NCBI GenBank assembly: GCA_934725655.1
Contig: CAKVCJ010000118.1
Span: 1 to 6,143 of the forward strand
Reading direction: 5' to 3'
From: an uncultured Brachyspira sp.
GTDB taxonomy: Bacteria; Spirochaetota; Brachyspiria; Brachyspirales; Brachyspiraceae
DNA length: 6,143 nucleotides
Shown here piece after piece: positions 1 to 6,143 of the stretch. The notes under the pieces are model-generated. The model saw only the letters and a list, made by a program, of their open reading frames with translations. It was not told where the DNA came from and did no database searches. Position 1 is the stretch's first letter. Each line of letters begins with the position of its first letter. The position numbers and the translations under genes were made by a program.

Positions 1-427
1 CAGTTAAATCACTAATAATAGCATCAGGATAAATTTCAAGCCCATAAGTCTTACTTAATTCCATAACTTTTTTTCTTGCATCATCTACTTGAAGCATTCC
101 ATTTTTTACAGTTTCTACCCCAAGCATAATATTTTCTAAAGCAGTAAAATTGTGAACAAGCTTAAAATGCTGATGCACCATACCAATACCTAAAGCATTT
201 GCTGTATTAGGATTATCAATATTAACTTCTTTACCATTAACTTTAATAATACCCTCTTCTTGTTTGTAAAGTCCAAAAAGCACACTCATAAGTGTAGATT
301 TACCCGCCCCGTTTTCACCAAGCAAAGCATGTATCTCACCCTTTTTTAATTGTATAGTGATATTATCATTAGCTACTATTCCTTTAAACCTTTTTGTGAT
401 TCCTAACATCTCAACTACATAATCCAC
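1..427 (-). CDS. Nucleoside ABC transporter, ATP-binding protein (N-terminal part)
   Basis: This is the 5' part (142 full codons) of an ABC ATPase, cut by the left edge of the window. I read it from a GTG at 427-425 because a perfect AGGAGG (435-440) sits 7 bases upstream; an in-frame ATG at codon 7 has no such site. The first nucleotide-binding domain shows Walker A GENGAGKST (residues 37-45) and a Q-loop in MVHQHFKLV (Gln86). The MVHQHF form is typical of the ATPases that pair with BMP/PnrA lipoproteins (YufO/NupO-like, related to the sugar importers RbsA/MglA), which usually have about 500 residues and two ATPase domains. Walker B and the signature motif lie outside the window. It follows the lipoprotein gene by 65 bases, so it should power import of the ligand that protein binds. 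The permease genes are expected beyond the left edge. The family is secure; nucleoside as substrate is inferred from context. Confidence 0.93.
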   Translation of the reverse strand, partial: MDYVVEMLGITKRFKGIVANDNITIQLKKGEIHALLGENGAGKSTLMSVLFGLYKQEEGIIKVNGKEVNIDNPNTANALGIGMVHQHFKLVHNFTALENIMLGVETVKNGMLQVDDARKKVMELSKTYGLEIYPDAIISDLT

Positions 428-440
428 AATAATTCCTCCT

Positions 441-471
441 AAAATAAAGGATACCTTATCAAAAGGTATCC
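441..471 (-). terminator. Stem-loop with T-rich tail between lipoprotein and ATPase genes
   Basis: A perfect 9-bp inverted repeat, GGATACCTT (449-457) and AAGGTATCC (463-471), encloses a 5-base loop. On the minus strand it is followed at once by TTTATTTT (448-441). It begins about 20 bases after the lipoprotein stop and ends just before the ribosome binding site of the ATPase gene. The form is that of an intrinsic terminator, but the broken T-tract and its place between functionally linked genes suggest partial termination or protection of the upstream mRNA 3' end. Either would favour excess binding protein. Strength cannot be judged from sequence alone. Confidence 0.7.
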
Positions 472-492
472 CATTATAATAAAAATTTATTC

Positions 493-1554
493 TTACTGTA
501 TAAAATTAACTTTAACAATATTTAAAGGAAGCTTATTGACAGAATCAGCATCAGTATCTTTAAGAAGCTTGATGTTTCCAGCAACTAATTGCTGATATAT
601 AGCATCATAATCATCTTTAGTAAAGTTTTGAAATCTTGAAGTTTCCATAGGAAGACCAATACCATTAACTTTAGCATCAAGTACAACAGATTGTCCTCCA
701 GGGAAATTATTATTATAATAAGCATCTATAGCATCATAAACAGAACCGCCAAGCATTTTCACAGCAGAAGTAATAACAGTTTTAGACTCAGCACTCTGAT
801 CAACATCAACACCAATAACAAGTCCGTTATTCTGCTCAGCAGCAGCCATAGCAGAGTTTCCAGCACCGCCTGCAGGAGCAAATATTACCTGCACTCCGCT
901 TTGATACCAAGAAGTAGCAAGAGTTTGATTTTCAGGAGTAGGATTAAAGTTTCCAACATAAGTATAATTCATCTTAATAGTTCCGTTAGGCAATCCTAAT
1001 TCCTTAGCTGCATATTCAGCACCTTGTACAAAACCATAACCAAATCTTATAACAGCAGGCACAGCCATACCAGCCATAACACCTAAGTTAGTATAACCCT
1101 CTTTTACTATAGCATAACCAGCTAAAAAACCAGCCTGCTCCTCTGCATAAAATACAGAATAAACATTGCTTTCTATTCTAAAATCAGTATAAGTACCATC
1201 CTGCGGAGCACCATCTAAAAGTATAAATTTTACATCAGGATGAGTGTCTTGTGCTTTATATACAGCAGGCTCGAATAAAAACCCAGGTGTAACTATAACT
1301 TGAGCCTTGCCGGCAACAGCTAAATCTATAGCATTAATATATGCATCTGTAGATTTTTCTGCAGGCTGATAATATTTATGAGCAATTTTTTTCTCTTCTG
1401 CATATTTTTTCAAACCTTCCCAAGCTCCCTGATTGAAAGACCTATCATCTATAGTACCAACATCAGTAATTAAAGCTAACTCATAACCCTTTCCGCCGCT
1501 TCCGCAAGATAATATCATTACAGAAATAAATAATAAACATAAAAGTTTTTTCAT
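493..1554 (-). CDS. BMP/PnrA-family nucleoside-binding lipoprotein
   Basis: A complete 353-residue substrate-binding lipoprotein of the basic membrane protein family (Bmp/Med; PnrA of Treponema). A short lipoprotein signal (MKKLL, then a hydrophobic stretch) ends in the lipobox ILSC, so Cys17 should be lipidated and the mature protein anchored facing the periplasm. Family marks are the N-terminal TDVGTIDDRSFNQGAWEG block (residues 30-47), AGMAVPAVIRFGYGFVQGAE (161-180) and GVDVDQS (248-254). In PnrA-like proteins the first and last of these regions help form the purine nucleoside pocket. The length is normal for the family. The ATG start is supported by AGGAG (1560-1564), 5 bases upstream. 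It lies 57 bases after a nucleoside phosphorylase gene and just ahead of the partner ATPase, fitting an import-and-cleave operon. Family very sure; the exact nucleoside range is not visible. Confidence 0.95.
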   Translation of the reverse strand: MKKLLCLLFISVMILSCGSGGKGYELALITDVGTIDDRSFNQGAWEGLKKYAEEKKIAHKYYQPAEKSTDAYINAIDLAVAGKAQVIVTPGFLFEPAVYKAQDTHPDVKFILLDGAPQDGTYTDFRIESNVYSVFYAEEQAGFLAGYAIVKEGYTNLGVMAGMAVPAVIRFGYGFVQGAEYAAKELGLPNGTIKMNYTYVGNFNPTPENQTLATSWYQSGVQVIFAPAGGAGNSAMAAAEQNNGLVIGVDVDQSAESKTVITSAVKMLGGSVYDAIDAYYNNNFPGGQSVVLDAKVNGIGLPMETSRFQNFTKDDYDAIYQQLVAGNIKLLKDTDADSVNKLPLNIVKVNFIQ

Positions 1555-1611
1555 ATCTTCTCCTATTTTTTATAAAATATTTATTGCCTAATTTTTAATT
1601 AAAGCCAAATG

Positions 1612-2415
1612 TTATTTTTTATCATTATCTATCAAAATTTTAATAGACTCTATAACTAAATCTATAGCCTCTTCACCTGTATAATTTTTAGGGTCATCTA
1701 TACCGTTTTTTATTCTCTCTTGATTGTGAAGCACAAGCATAGAAGCACCAGTCCTCACTCTCTTAGAAGCACCAACAGCAAAAAGTGCCGCAGACTCCAT
1801 CTCTGAAGCTAAACAGCCAGCCTTTATATAAGACTCCCATTTATATAAAAGCTCCTTATCAACCGCCATACTCTCCGGAGCATGCTGTGCATAAAAAGCA
1901 TCTTTACAATGAACAATGCCTGTATGAGTTTTTATATTAATTTTTTTTGAAGCACTAATCATAGCATCCAATACATCTATATTCGGCACGCAAGGAAACT
2001 CATTAGGTATATAATTTCTCATAGTACCCCCAACCTTTATAGCACCATTTACTATTACAACATCGCCAGGAAGTACATTCATATTCATTCCGCCGCAAGT
2101 GCCGACGCGTATAAAAGTATCCGCTCCCACCTTTATAAGCTCCTCTAATGCTATAGCCGTAGAAGGCCCGCCTATACCATGAGATGTAGTAGAAACCTTT
2201 ACTCCATTTATATAACCAGTATAAGTAACATATTCTCTAAAATCTGCAACCAATTTAGCATTCTCAAATCTTTTTGCTATCTTCACACATCTTTTAGGGT
2301 CTCCAGGCATTATAACATACCTTCCAACATCGCCTTTTTTTAATTTTAAATGATGTACTAAATTCTCATCCTCTCTAAAAAAAGCCTTAGGCAAAGCATT
2401 TTTTGTATTAGACAT
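1612..2415 (-). CDS. Nucleoside phosphorylase, uridine phosphorylase family (second of two paralogs)
   Basis: A complete 267-residue NP-I family phosphorylase, which splits a nucleoside with phosphate into a free base and (deoxy)ribose-1-phosphate in the cytoplasm. Visible family marks are the phosphate-site GDPKR (38-42), SHGIGGPS (78-85), RVGTCGG (103-109; Arg and Thr of the phosphate/ribose site) and SEMESAALF (204-212; the Glu-Met-Glu that contacts ribose). Overall it resembles E. coli Udp most closely. However, it has SHG where Udp has STG, and FYAQHAPES (174-182) where Udp has its uracil-reading Gln-x-Arg loop, so uridine specificity is not certain and purine nucleosides remain possible. 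It starts only 9 bases after the stop of its paralog; the purine-rich GAGAGGG that may serve as ribosome binding site lies in the paralog's last codons, about 12 bases before the ATG, suggesting translational coupling. Confidence 0.92.
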   Translation of the reverse strand: MSNTKNALPKAFFREDENLVHHLKLKKGDVGRYVIMPGDPKRCVKIAKRFENAKLVADFREYVTYTGYINGVKVSTTSHGIGGPSTAIALEELIKVGADTFIRVGTCGGMNMNVLPGDVVIVNGAIKVGGTMRNYIPNEFPCVPNIDVLDAMISASKKINIKTHTGIVHCKDAFYAQHAPESMAVDKELLYKWESYIKAGCLASEMESAALFAVGASKRVRTGASMLVLHNQERIKNGIDDPKNYTGEEAIDLVIESIKILIDNDKK

Positions 2416-2424
2416 AAAATATAT

Positions 2425-3225
2425 TTACCCTCTCTTTTCTAATAATACTATAGATTCTAATGCAGTAAAAATCATATTATCTATATTAGAAGAATAATCT
2501 AAATGCGTACCCATTCTCTCTATCATAGTGTTTTCTACAACATGCATAATTCCGCCAGCCCTCACATTTCTAATAGCTGCACAAGAAAAAAGAGCCGCAC
2601 ATTCCATCTCTGAAACTATAGCTCCGCATAATGTATAATATTTAAGATTATTCTCAAATCTCTCCCTAAAAAAAGAATTCTCCGGCTCTAACTCGCCATA
2701 AAAACAATCTTTGCTATGAACAACACCTATATGATAATTATAATTTTTTAACTTTGCCGCATCCCTCAAAGCAAATACTATATCTGTATTAGCAATGGCA
2801 GGATATTCAAAAGGTATATATTCTAAAGAAGTGCCCTCATCTTTTATGGCAGCCTGAGCTATAGCTAAATCTCCAGGTTTTACCTTTAAACTAAGCCCGC
2901 CTCCTGTACCAACGCGTATAAAAGTGTCAGCTCCTACCTTTATAAGCTCTTCCATAGCTATAGAAGCAGAAGGCCCGCCTATACCTGTTGATGTTACACT
3001 TACAGGCACATCTTTATATTTGCCAGTAACTGTAACGTATTCTCTATAATCAGCTTTAAACTCTGCATCATCTAAAAAACTTGCTATATACTCAACTCTT
3101 TTAGGATCCCCAGGAAGTAAAACATATCTTGCAACATCGCCCTTTTTTAATTTGATATGATACTGCAATAAACCTTTGTTAAAGGCTTCCTCATCATAGA
3201 ATGCTTTAGGCTCTCTATATTCCAT
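2425..3225 (-). CDS. Nucleoside phosphorylase, uridine phosphorylase family (first of two paralogs)
   Basis: A complete 266-residue paralog of the gene that follows it, with the same fold marks: GDPKR (39-43), STGIGGPS as in Udp (79-86), RVGTGGG (104-110) and SEMECAALF (205-213). Long blocks are identical in the two proteins, for example EELIKVGADTFIRVGT (92-107 here). Phosphorolysis of a nucleoside to base and ribose-1-phosphate is therefore well supported. The base-specificity loop differs: FYGELEPENSFF (175-186) has no Gln-x-Arg pair, and a Cys follows Glu-Met-Glu in place of the usual Ser. This copy may thus prefer another base than its neighbour. The ATG is preceded by AAGGA (3235-3239) 9 bases upstream. 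It lies 42 bases after deoC with no terminator between. Whether it is a uridine, thymidine or purine phosphorylase cannot be settled from sequence. Confidence 0.92.
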   Translation of the reverse strand: MEYREPKAFYDEEAFNKGLLQYHIKLKKGDVARYVLLPGDPKRVEYIASFLDDAEFKADYREYVTVTGKYKDVPVSVTSTGIGGPSASIAMEELIKVGADTFIRVGTGGGLSLKVKPGDLAIAQAAIKDEGTSLEYIPFEYPAIANTDIVFALRDAAKLKNYNYHIGVVHSKDCFYGELEPENSFFRERFENNLKYYTLCGAIVSEMECAALFSCAAIRNVRAGGIMHVVENTMIERMGTHLDYSSNIDNMIFTALESIVLLEKRG

Positions 3226-3267
3226 TTACAATAATCCTTGAATTATATTCACAAAAACTAATTAAAA

Positions 3268-3918
3268 TTACTTTAAAGATTTCATTATAGAAACACCGCT
3301 GCTCGTGCCTATTCTATTAGCCCCTGCATTTATCATTTTTACAGCATCTTCATAAGTTTTTATTCCTCCAGAAGCCTTAACTCCAACTTTATCTCCAACA
3401 GTCTTTCTCATAAGCTCAATATCATGCTCTGTAGCCCCCCCTGTAGAAAAACCAGTGGAAGTCTTAACAAAATCAGCCCCAAACTCTTTAGCTATCTTGC
3501 AGGCTAAAACTTTCTCATCATCGGTTAAAAGGCAAGTCTCTATTATAACTTTAAGAACCCCTACATGACAAGCATCTCTTACTTTTTTAATATCTCTTTC
3601 AAATAAATCTATCTTCTTACTCTTTAAAAAACCAATATTTGCAACCATATCTATCTCATCAGCACCGCTGTCAATAGCAAATTTAGTCTCATAAGCCTTA
3701 GCCTCTTTAATCATAGCTCCAAGAGGAAACCCTACAACCGAACAAACCTTAACATTTGAATGCAAAAGAAAATTGTACGCAACATTAACATAAGCAGAAT
3801 TAACACATACCGAATAAAAATTATGCTCTTTAGCTTCTATACATAATCTTCTTATATCATCTATTGTAGCATCAGCTCTTAATATAGTATGATCTATAAA
3901 TTGATTTAGATTTTCCAT
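3268..3918 (-). CDS. deoC: Deoxyribose-phosphate aldolase
   Basis: A complete 216-residue class I aldolase that cleaves 2-deoxyribose-5-phosphate to acetaldehyde and glyceraldehyde-3-phosphate, passing deoxynucleoside sugars into glycolysis. The catalytic residues are all visible: Asp90 in [10 protein letters not shown], the Schiff-base Lys152 in FVKTSTGF, and Lys181 in GVKASGGI, matching Asp102, Lys167 and Lys201 of E. coli Deo[13 protein letters not shown] near the start is the usual N-terminal signature, and NRIGTSSG (201-208) is the phosphate-binding end of the barrel. The length matches the short bacterial form. AGAGG (3928-3932) lies 9 bases before the ATG. It is the first gene of the run deoC, two phosphorylases, lipoprotein and ATPase. 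Its substrate comes from deoxyribose-1-phosphate via a phosphopentomutase, for which no gene is in this window. Confidence 0.97.
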   Translation of the reverse strand: MENLNQFIDHTILRADATIDDIRRLCIEAKEHNFYSVCVNSAYVNVAYNFLLHSNVKVCSVVGFPLGAMIKEAKAYETKFAIDSGADEIDMVANIGFLKSKKIDLFERDIKKVRDACHVGVLKVIIETCLLTDDEKVLACKIAKEFGADFVKTSTGFSTGGATEHDIELMRKTVGDKVGVKASGGIKTYEDAVKMINAGANRIGTSSGVSIMKSLK

Positions 3919-3951
3919 TTTTATATACCTCTATATATTAGGATATAAAAT

Positions 3952-3982
3952 ATTATAGCCTTTGTCAAATTTATTTTTTCAA
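3952..3982 (-). promoter_or_regulatory. Candidate promoter of the deoC operon
   Basis: The 92-base gap upstream of deoC holds a perfect TATAAT on the minus strand (3952-3957), about 34 bases before the deoC ATG. A TTGAAA lies at 3977-3982, but its 19-base spacing is long. A perfect TTGACA (3963-3968) is too near this TATAAT (5 bases) to pair with it, and could instead serve a weaker -10 further downstream. The sequence is very AT-rich, so chance matches are likely. No clear terminator separates the MATE gene from deoC, so some read-through is also possible. Confidence 0.4.
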
Positions 3983-4010
3983 ACATATAGAAAATTTATA
4001 CAAAAAACAA

Positions 4011-5363
4011 TTATGAGGCAGCAGACTTCCTTTTAAAGTTTCTATATATATAAATATACATTATAGCCGATAAAACTATAGAAGCAATATCTGCTATAGG
4101 CTGCGACCATATGATGCCGTTTATTCCAAAAAACTTAGTTCCTATATATATAGCAGGTATAAATGCTAACCCCTGCCTGCATATAGAAAGTACTAAAGAA
4201 GGCAAAGCCTTTCCTAATGCCTGAAATGTAGACATAAATATAAATTGAAACCCTATAATAGGTGCTACAGAATAAGCCGCTATTAAAAACTTAGAGCCAT
4301 ATTCTATAACCTCATCATTATCTATAAATATTCTAATTAACTCTTTAGAAAATATAAAAGCAAATGCTAAAAATAAAACACCAGAAATAAAACTAATCAA
4401 ACAAGAAAGCTTTATAGAAGCATTCATTCTCTTATAATTTTTAGAAGCAAAATTATACCCTATAAAAGGCTGTACCCCTTGCCCCAACCCTATAAACACC
4501 AATAGCACAAGTGTAAATATTCTTTGAGATACTCCAAGCCCCGCAACCACATTGTCATTATACCTCGCAGCAAAATTGTTAATTAAAATATTTGCCACAC
4601 TTATAAGAACATTGTTCATAAACACAGGAAAGCCAATAGAAAATACATTGCTTAATATATCACTGCTAATTAAAAAATCTTTTATCTTTATAGAGAGAAA
4701 AGTGCTTTTTTTGAGTATGTAAAAAGTATAATAGAAAAAAGAACAAGCATTTCCTATTATAGTAGCCAAAGCAGCACCCGCAACCCCCATATTCATATAA
4801 AGTATCATTATAGGGTCAAGTATAATATTTACTACAGTGCCAAGAACCATTCCAAACATAGCCTCCTTAGAAGCCCCCTCAGAACGAACAACCTGCCCCA
4901 TAGACATTTGACAAACCACAAATATAGCCCCAATAGCAACTATAAGCAAATAATCCTTAGCAAAACTATAAGTATTGCTGCTTGCTCCAGATAATTTTAA
5001 TATGTTTTGTAAAAATATAAAAAATATTATCATACATGCCAAACCAGTAGCAACACTTGCATAAAAAACAAAAGATGAAACCTTCTTAGCTTTATCATAA
5101 TTCTTAGAACCCAAACATCTGGATATATATGAAGCCCCTCCTATACCATATATAGAACCAAAAGACATAAGAACCAAATATATAGGCATAGTTAAAGAAA
5201 CAGCAGCAACCTGATTAGGGTCATTTGTTTTGCCTACAAAAAATGTATCAACCATATTATAAAACACATTCACAAGCATTCCGAGTATTGTGGGAAGTGC
5301 TAATGTAATTAATGCCTTATAAACAGGGTAGTTCTCAAACACATCAATTTTTTTATCAATCAT
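4011..5363 (-). CDS. MATE-family multidrug efflux transporter (MepA-like)
   Basis: A complete 450-residue inner-membrane protein of the MATE family, cation-coupled exporters of drugs and other cationic or amphipathic compounds. It is hydrophobic throughout, with a pattern fitting 12 membrane segments in two related halves. Family marks include LPTILGMLVNVFYNMVDTFF (residues 23-42), RSEGASKEAMF (160-170), NIILDPIMI (179-187) and, opening the second half's conserved loop, GLGQGVQPFIGYNFASKNY (292-310), which is characteristic of the MepA/DinF-like branch. The C-terminal end is basic (FKRKSAAS). The length is normal. The ATG is preceded by TGAGG 5 bases upstream. The gene is cut off from clpC by a terminator, and deoC starts 92 bases beyond its stop. 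The substrate is unknown; adjacency to nucleoside genes might hint at a metabolite but is weak evidence. Confidence 0.94.
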   Translation of the reverse strand: MIDKKIDVFENYPVYKALITLALPTILGMLVNVFYNMVDTFFVGKTNDPNQVAAVSLTMPIYLVLMSFGSIYGIGGASYISRCLGSKNYDKAKKVSSFVFYASVATGLACMIIFFIFLQNILKLSGASSNTYSFAKDYLLIVAIGAIFVVCQMSMGQVVRSEGASKEAMFGMVLGTVVNIILDPIMILYMNMGVAGAALATIIGNACSFFYYTFYILKKSTFLSIKIKDFLISSDILSNVFSIGFPVFMNNVLISVANILINNFAARYNDNVVAGLGVSQRIFTLVLLVFIGLGQGVQPFIGYNFASKNYKRMNASIKLSCLISFISGVLFLAFAFIFSKELIRIFIDNDEVIEYGSKFLIAAYSVAPIIGFQFIFMSTFQALGKALPSLVLSICRQGLAFIPAIYIGTKFFGINGIIWSQPIADIASIVLSAIMYIYIYRNFKRKSAAS

Positions 5364-5426
5364 ATATACCTCATAAAATTATTTTAGTTTGATAATTAAA
5401 AAATATATTAGATTTGTTTTTTATTT

Positions 5427-5510
5427 GTGGTGGCTTTGCCACCTGCGAAGCGTGTCCTTAGGGTACACACCCCTACTTCTTTTATTGATATAAAAGAAGC
5501 AAAAAAACTG
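5427..5510. repeat. GC-rich palindromic intergenic element (probably dispersed)
   Basis: A sharp island of about 60% GC (5427-5474) in otherwise AT-rich DNA is made of consecutive inverted repeats. GGTGGC/GCCACC (5429-5443) forms a 6-bp stem with a TTT loop; an imperfect GTGTCC/GGTACAC hairpin spans 5452-5468; a perfect 10-bp A/T stem follows at 5476-5499; then an A-run. The composition and stacked hairpins resemble REP/BIME-like or miniature mobile elements. I recall similar GC-rich intergenic stretches in Brachyspira genomes, but cannot confirm copies from this window alone. Short open frames cross it on both strands without good starts or ribosome binding sites, so I do not call a gene. 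Confidence 0.6.
5476..5499. repeat. Perfect 10-bp hairpin within the intergenic element
   Basis: CTTCTTTTAT (5476-5485) pairs fully with ATAAAAGAAG (5490-5499) around a TGAT loop. It is not a normal terminator in either direction: on the plus strand it is followed by CAAAAAAA and on the minus strand by TAGGGG, so neither reading has a T-tract after the stem. It may be one end of the repeat element or an mRNA leader structure. Confidence 0.6.
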
Positions 5511-5624
5511 CATTTTAAAAAAGAAGTTAAATTACATATAATCAAAACTTTTGCTTTTTTCTAAACATATACAAAATATAAAAATAAACAAAAATTATTT
5601 ATCTAAGTATAATTAATATCCCAT

Positions 5625-5657
5625 AAAAAAGCCCCAAATAAATTAATATTTGGAGCT
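5625..5657 (-). terminator. Intrinsic terminator of clpC
   Basis: An 11-bp stem (5630-5640 with 5647-5657, one G-T wobble) with a 6-base loop is followed on the minus strand by a run of six T (5630-5625). It starts 8 bases after the clpC stop codon. This is a textbook intrinsic terminator and should separate clpC transcription from the MATE gene. There is no T-run on the other side, so it works in one direction only. Confidence 0.9.
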
Positions 5658-5665
5658 CTTAACAA

Positions 5666-6143
5666 TCAACTCTTAGACAGCTCTTCTACCGTATCCTCTG
5701 TATAGTTCTTTACTTTTTCAATATTAAATATCAATGATTCTCCATTGGAATCGACATTAATATTATCGCCCTCTTCAATATGCCCGAAAAGTATCTCTGT
5801 ACTAATATAATCTTCAACCTCTTTCTGTATAGCACGTCTCAAACTTCTTGCCCCATACTTCTTATCAAAGCCTTTATCTATTATATAATTTTTTGCCTCA
5901 TCAGTTAAACTAATAAAAATATTTCTATCTTTTATAGCTTCATTCAACTCTTTAAGCATAATCTCTATAATATCTTTCAAATCTTCTTTTGTAAGAGTGT
6001 GGAATACTATAATATCATCTATTCTATTTAAAAACTCAGGATTGAAATTCTGCTTTAATTCTTCCAAAGCAAAGTTCTTCATATCATTAATATCTTTTTC
6101 ACTTCCAATGGCGTTGAATCCTAAAGAAGTTCCTTTAACAATA
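5666..6143 (-). CDS. clpC: ClpC-type ATP-dependent Clp protease ATPase subunit (C-terminal part)
   Basis: The final 158 codons of an HSP100 AAA+ unfoldase, open at the right edge; the frame runs without a stop past the internal Met at 6082, which is not the start. The part seen covers the end of the second AAA+ module and its small domain: LGFNAIGSE, then [20 protein letters not shown] (residues 32-51 of the visible part) with the arginine-finger FLNRID, then the sensor-2 motif in [16 protein letters not shown]. The stretch [18 protein letters not shown] fits ClpC better than ClpB or ClpA. ClpC unfolds proteins and feeds them to the ClpP peptidase in the cytoplasm. The ATP-binding Walker motifs, the N-domain and the ClpP-docking loop lie outside the window. 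The gene ends with its own terminator and has no evident link to the nucleoside operon. Confidence 0.92.
   Translation of the reverse strand, partial: IVKGTSLGFNAIGSEKDINDMKNFALEELKQNFNPEFLNRIDDIIVFHTLTKEDLKDIIEIMLKELNEAIKDRNIFISLTDEAKNYIIDKGFDKKYGARSLRRAIQKEVEDYISTEILFGHIEEGDNINVDSNGESLIFNIEKVKNYTEDTVEELSKS

Larger units (their letters stand above)
5364..5624. other. Non-coding spacer between clpC and the MATE gene
   Basis: I find no convincing gene on either strand here. The stretch holds the GC-rich repeat element near 5427-5510, flanked by very AT-rich DNA with long A and T runs. The MATE promoter should lie within it, but several AT-rich hexamers are equally plausible and I cannot choose one. 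If transcription starts to the right of 5510, the hairpins of the repeat would lie in the MATE mRNA leader. Confidence 0.7.

Noticed and set aside
691..999. Plus-strand open frame of 102 codons
   Set aside because: It lies wholly antisense within the well-supported lipoprotein gene, its product is low-complexity (Ser/Ile/Asn-rich) with no family resemblance, and there is no convincing ribosome binding site.
3919..4010. Terminator after the MATE gene
   Set aside because: The gap has no GC-containing stem followed by a T-run; only weak A/T pairings were seen.
5425..5493. Small proteins across the GC-rich intergenic element, on either strand
   Set aside because: The frames lack a clear start with ribosome binding site, and the sequence is explained by overlapping inverted repeats.
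5429..5499. Hairpins of the intergenic element as terminators
   Set aside because: None is followed by a T-run in either direction, and clpC already has a strong terminator of its own at 5625-5657.
5666..6082. A separate 138-residue protein starting at the Met at 6082
   Set aside because: The frame continues upstream to the window edge with further ClpC-like sequence (LGFNAIGSE), so this Met is internal to a longer, truncated gene.
1..6143. CRISPR array, tRNA or rRNA gene, insertion sequence or phage genes
   Set aside because: I saw no regularly spaced direct repeats, no cloverleaf-like segment, and no transposase or phage-like reading frame; nearly all of the window is ordinary metabolic or housekeeping genes.

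Overview
The window looks like a piece of a low-GC spirochaete chromosome, most probably Brachyspira. The reasons are very AT-rich DNA, a PnrA/Bmp-type nucleoside-binding lipoprotein, and a compact GC-rich palindromic intergenic element of a kind I associate with Brachyspira. The genus is an inference from memory, not a search result. Every gene I can support lies on the minus strand, so transcription runs from high to low coordinates.

Right end (about 5625-6143): the last 158 codons of a ClpC-type AAA+ unfoldase, followed by a strong intrinsic terminator. From 5364 to 5624 there is a non-coding stretch with a roughly 60% GC cluster of small inverted repeats. Then comes a complete MATE-family efflux transporter (4011-5363).

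Centre and left (1-3918): a nucleoside salvage and catabolism operon. In transcription order it holds deoC (deoxyribose-phosphate aldolase), two tandem paralogous nucleoside phosphorylases of the uridine phosphorylase (NP-I) family, a BMP/PnrA-type substrate-binding lipoprotein, and the start of the ATPase gene of the matching ABC importer. A possible promoter lies just upstream of deoC. A stem-loop with a T-rich tail separates the lipoprotein gene from the ATPase gene and probably lets the binding protein be made in excess over the transporter.

Proposed logic: the lipoprotein captures nucleosides outside the membrane and the ABC transporter imports them. The two phosphorylases split them into base and (deoxy)ribose-1-phosphate. 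After isomerisation by a phosphopentomutase not present here, DeoC cleaves deoxyribose-5-phosphate to acetaldehyde and glyceraldehyde-3-phosphate. The families are familiar and I see no clearly new system. The points most worth a second look are the two diverged phosphorylases, the intergenic repeat and the intra-operon hairpin.
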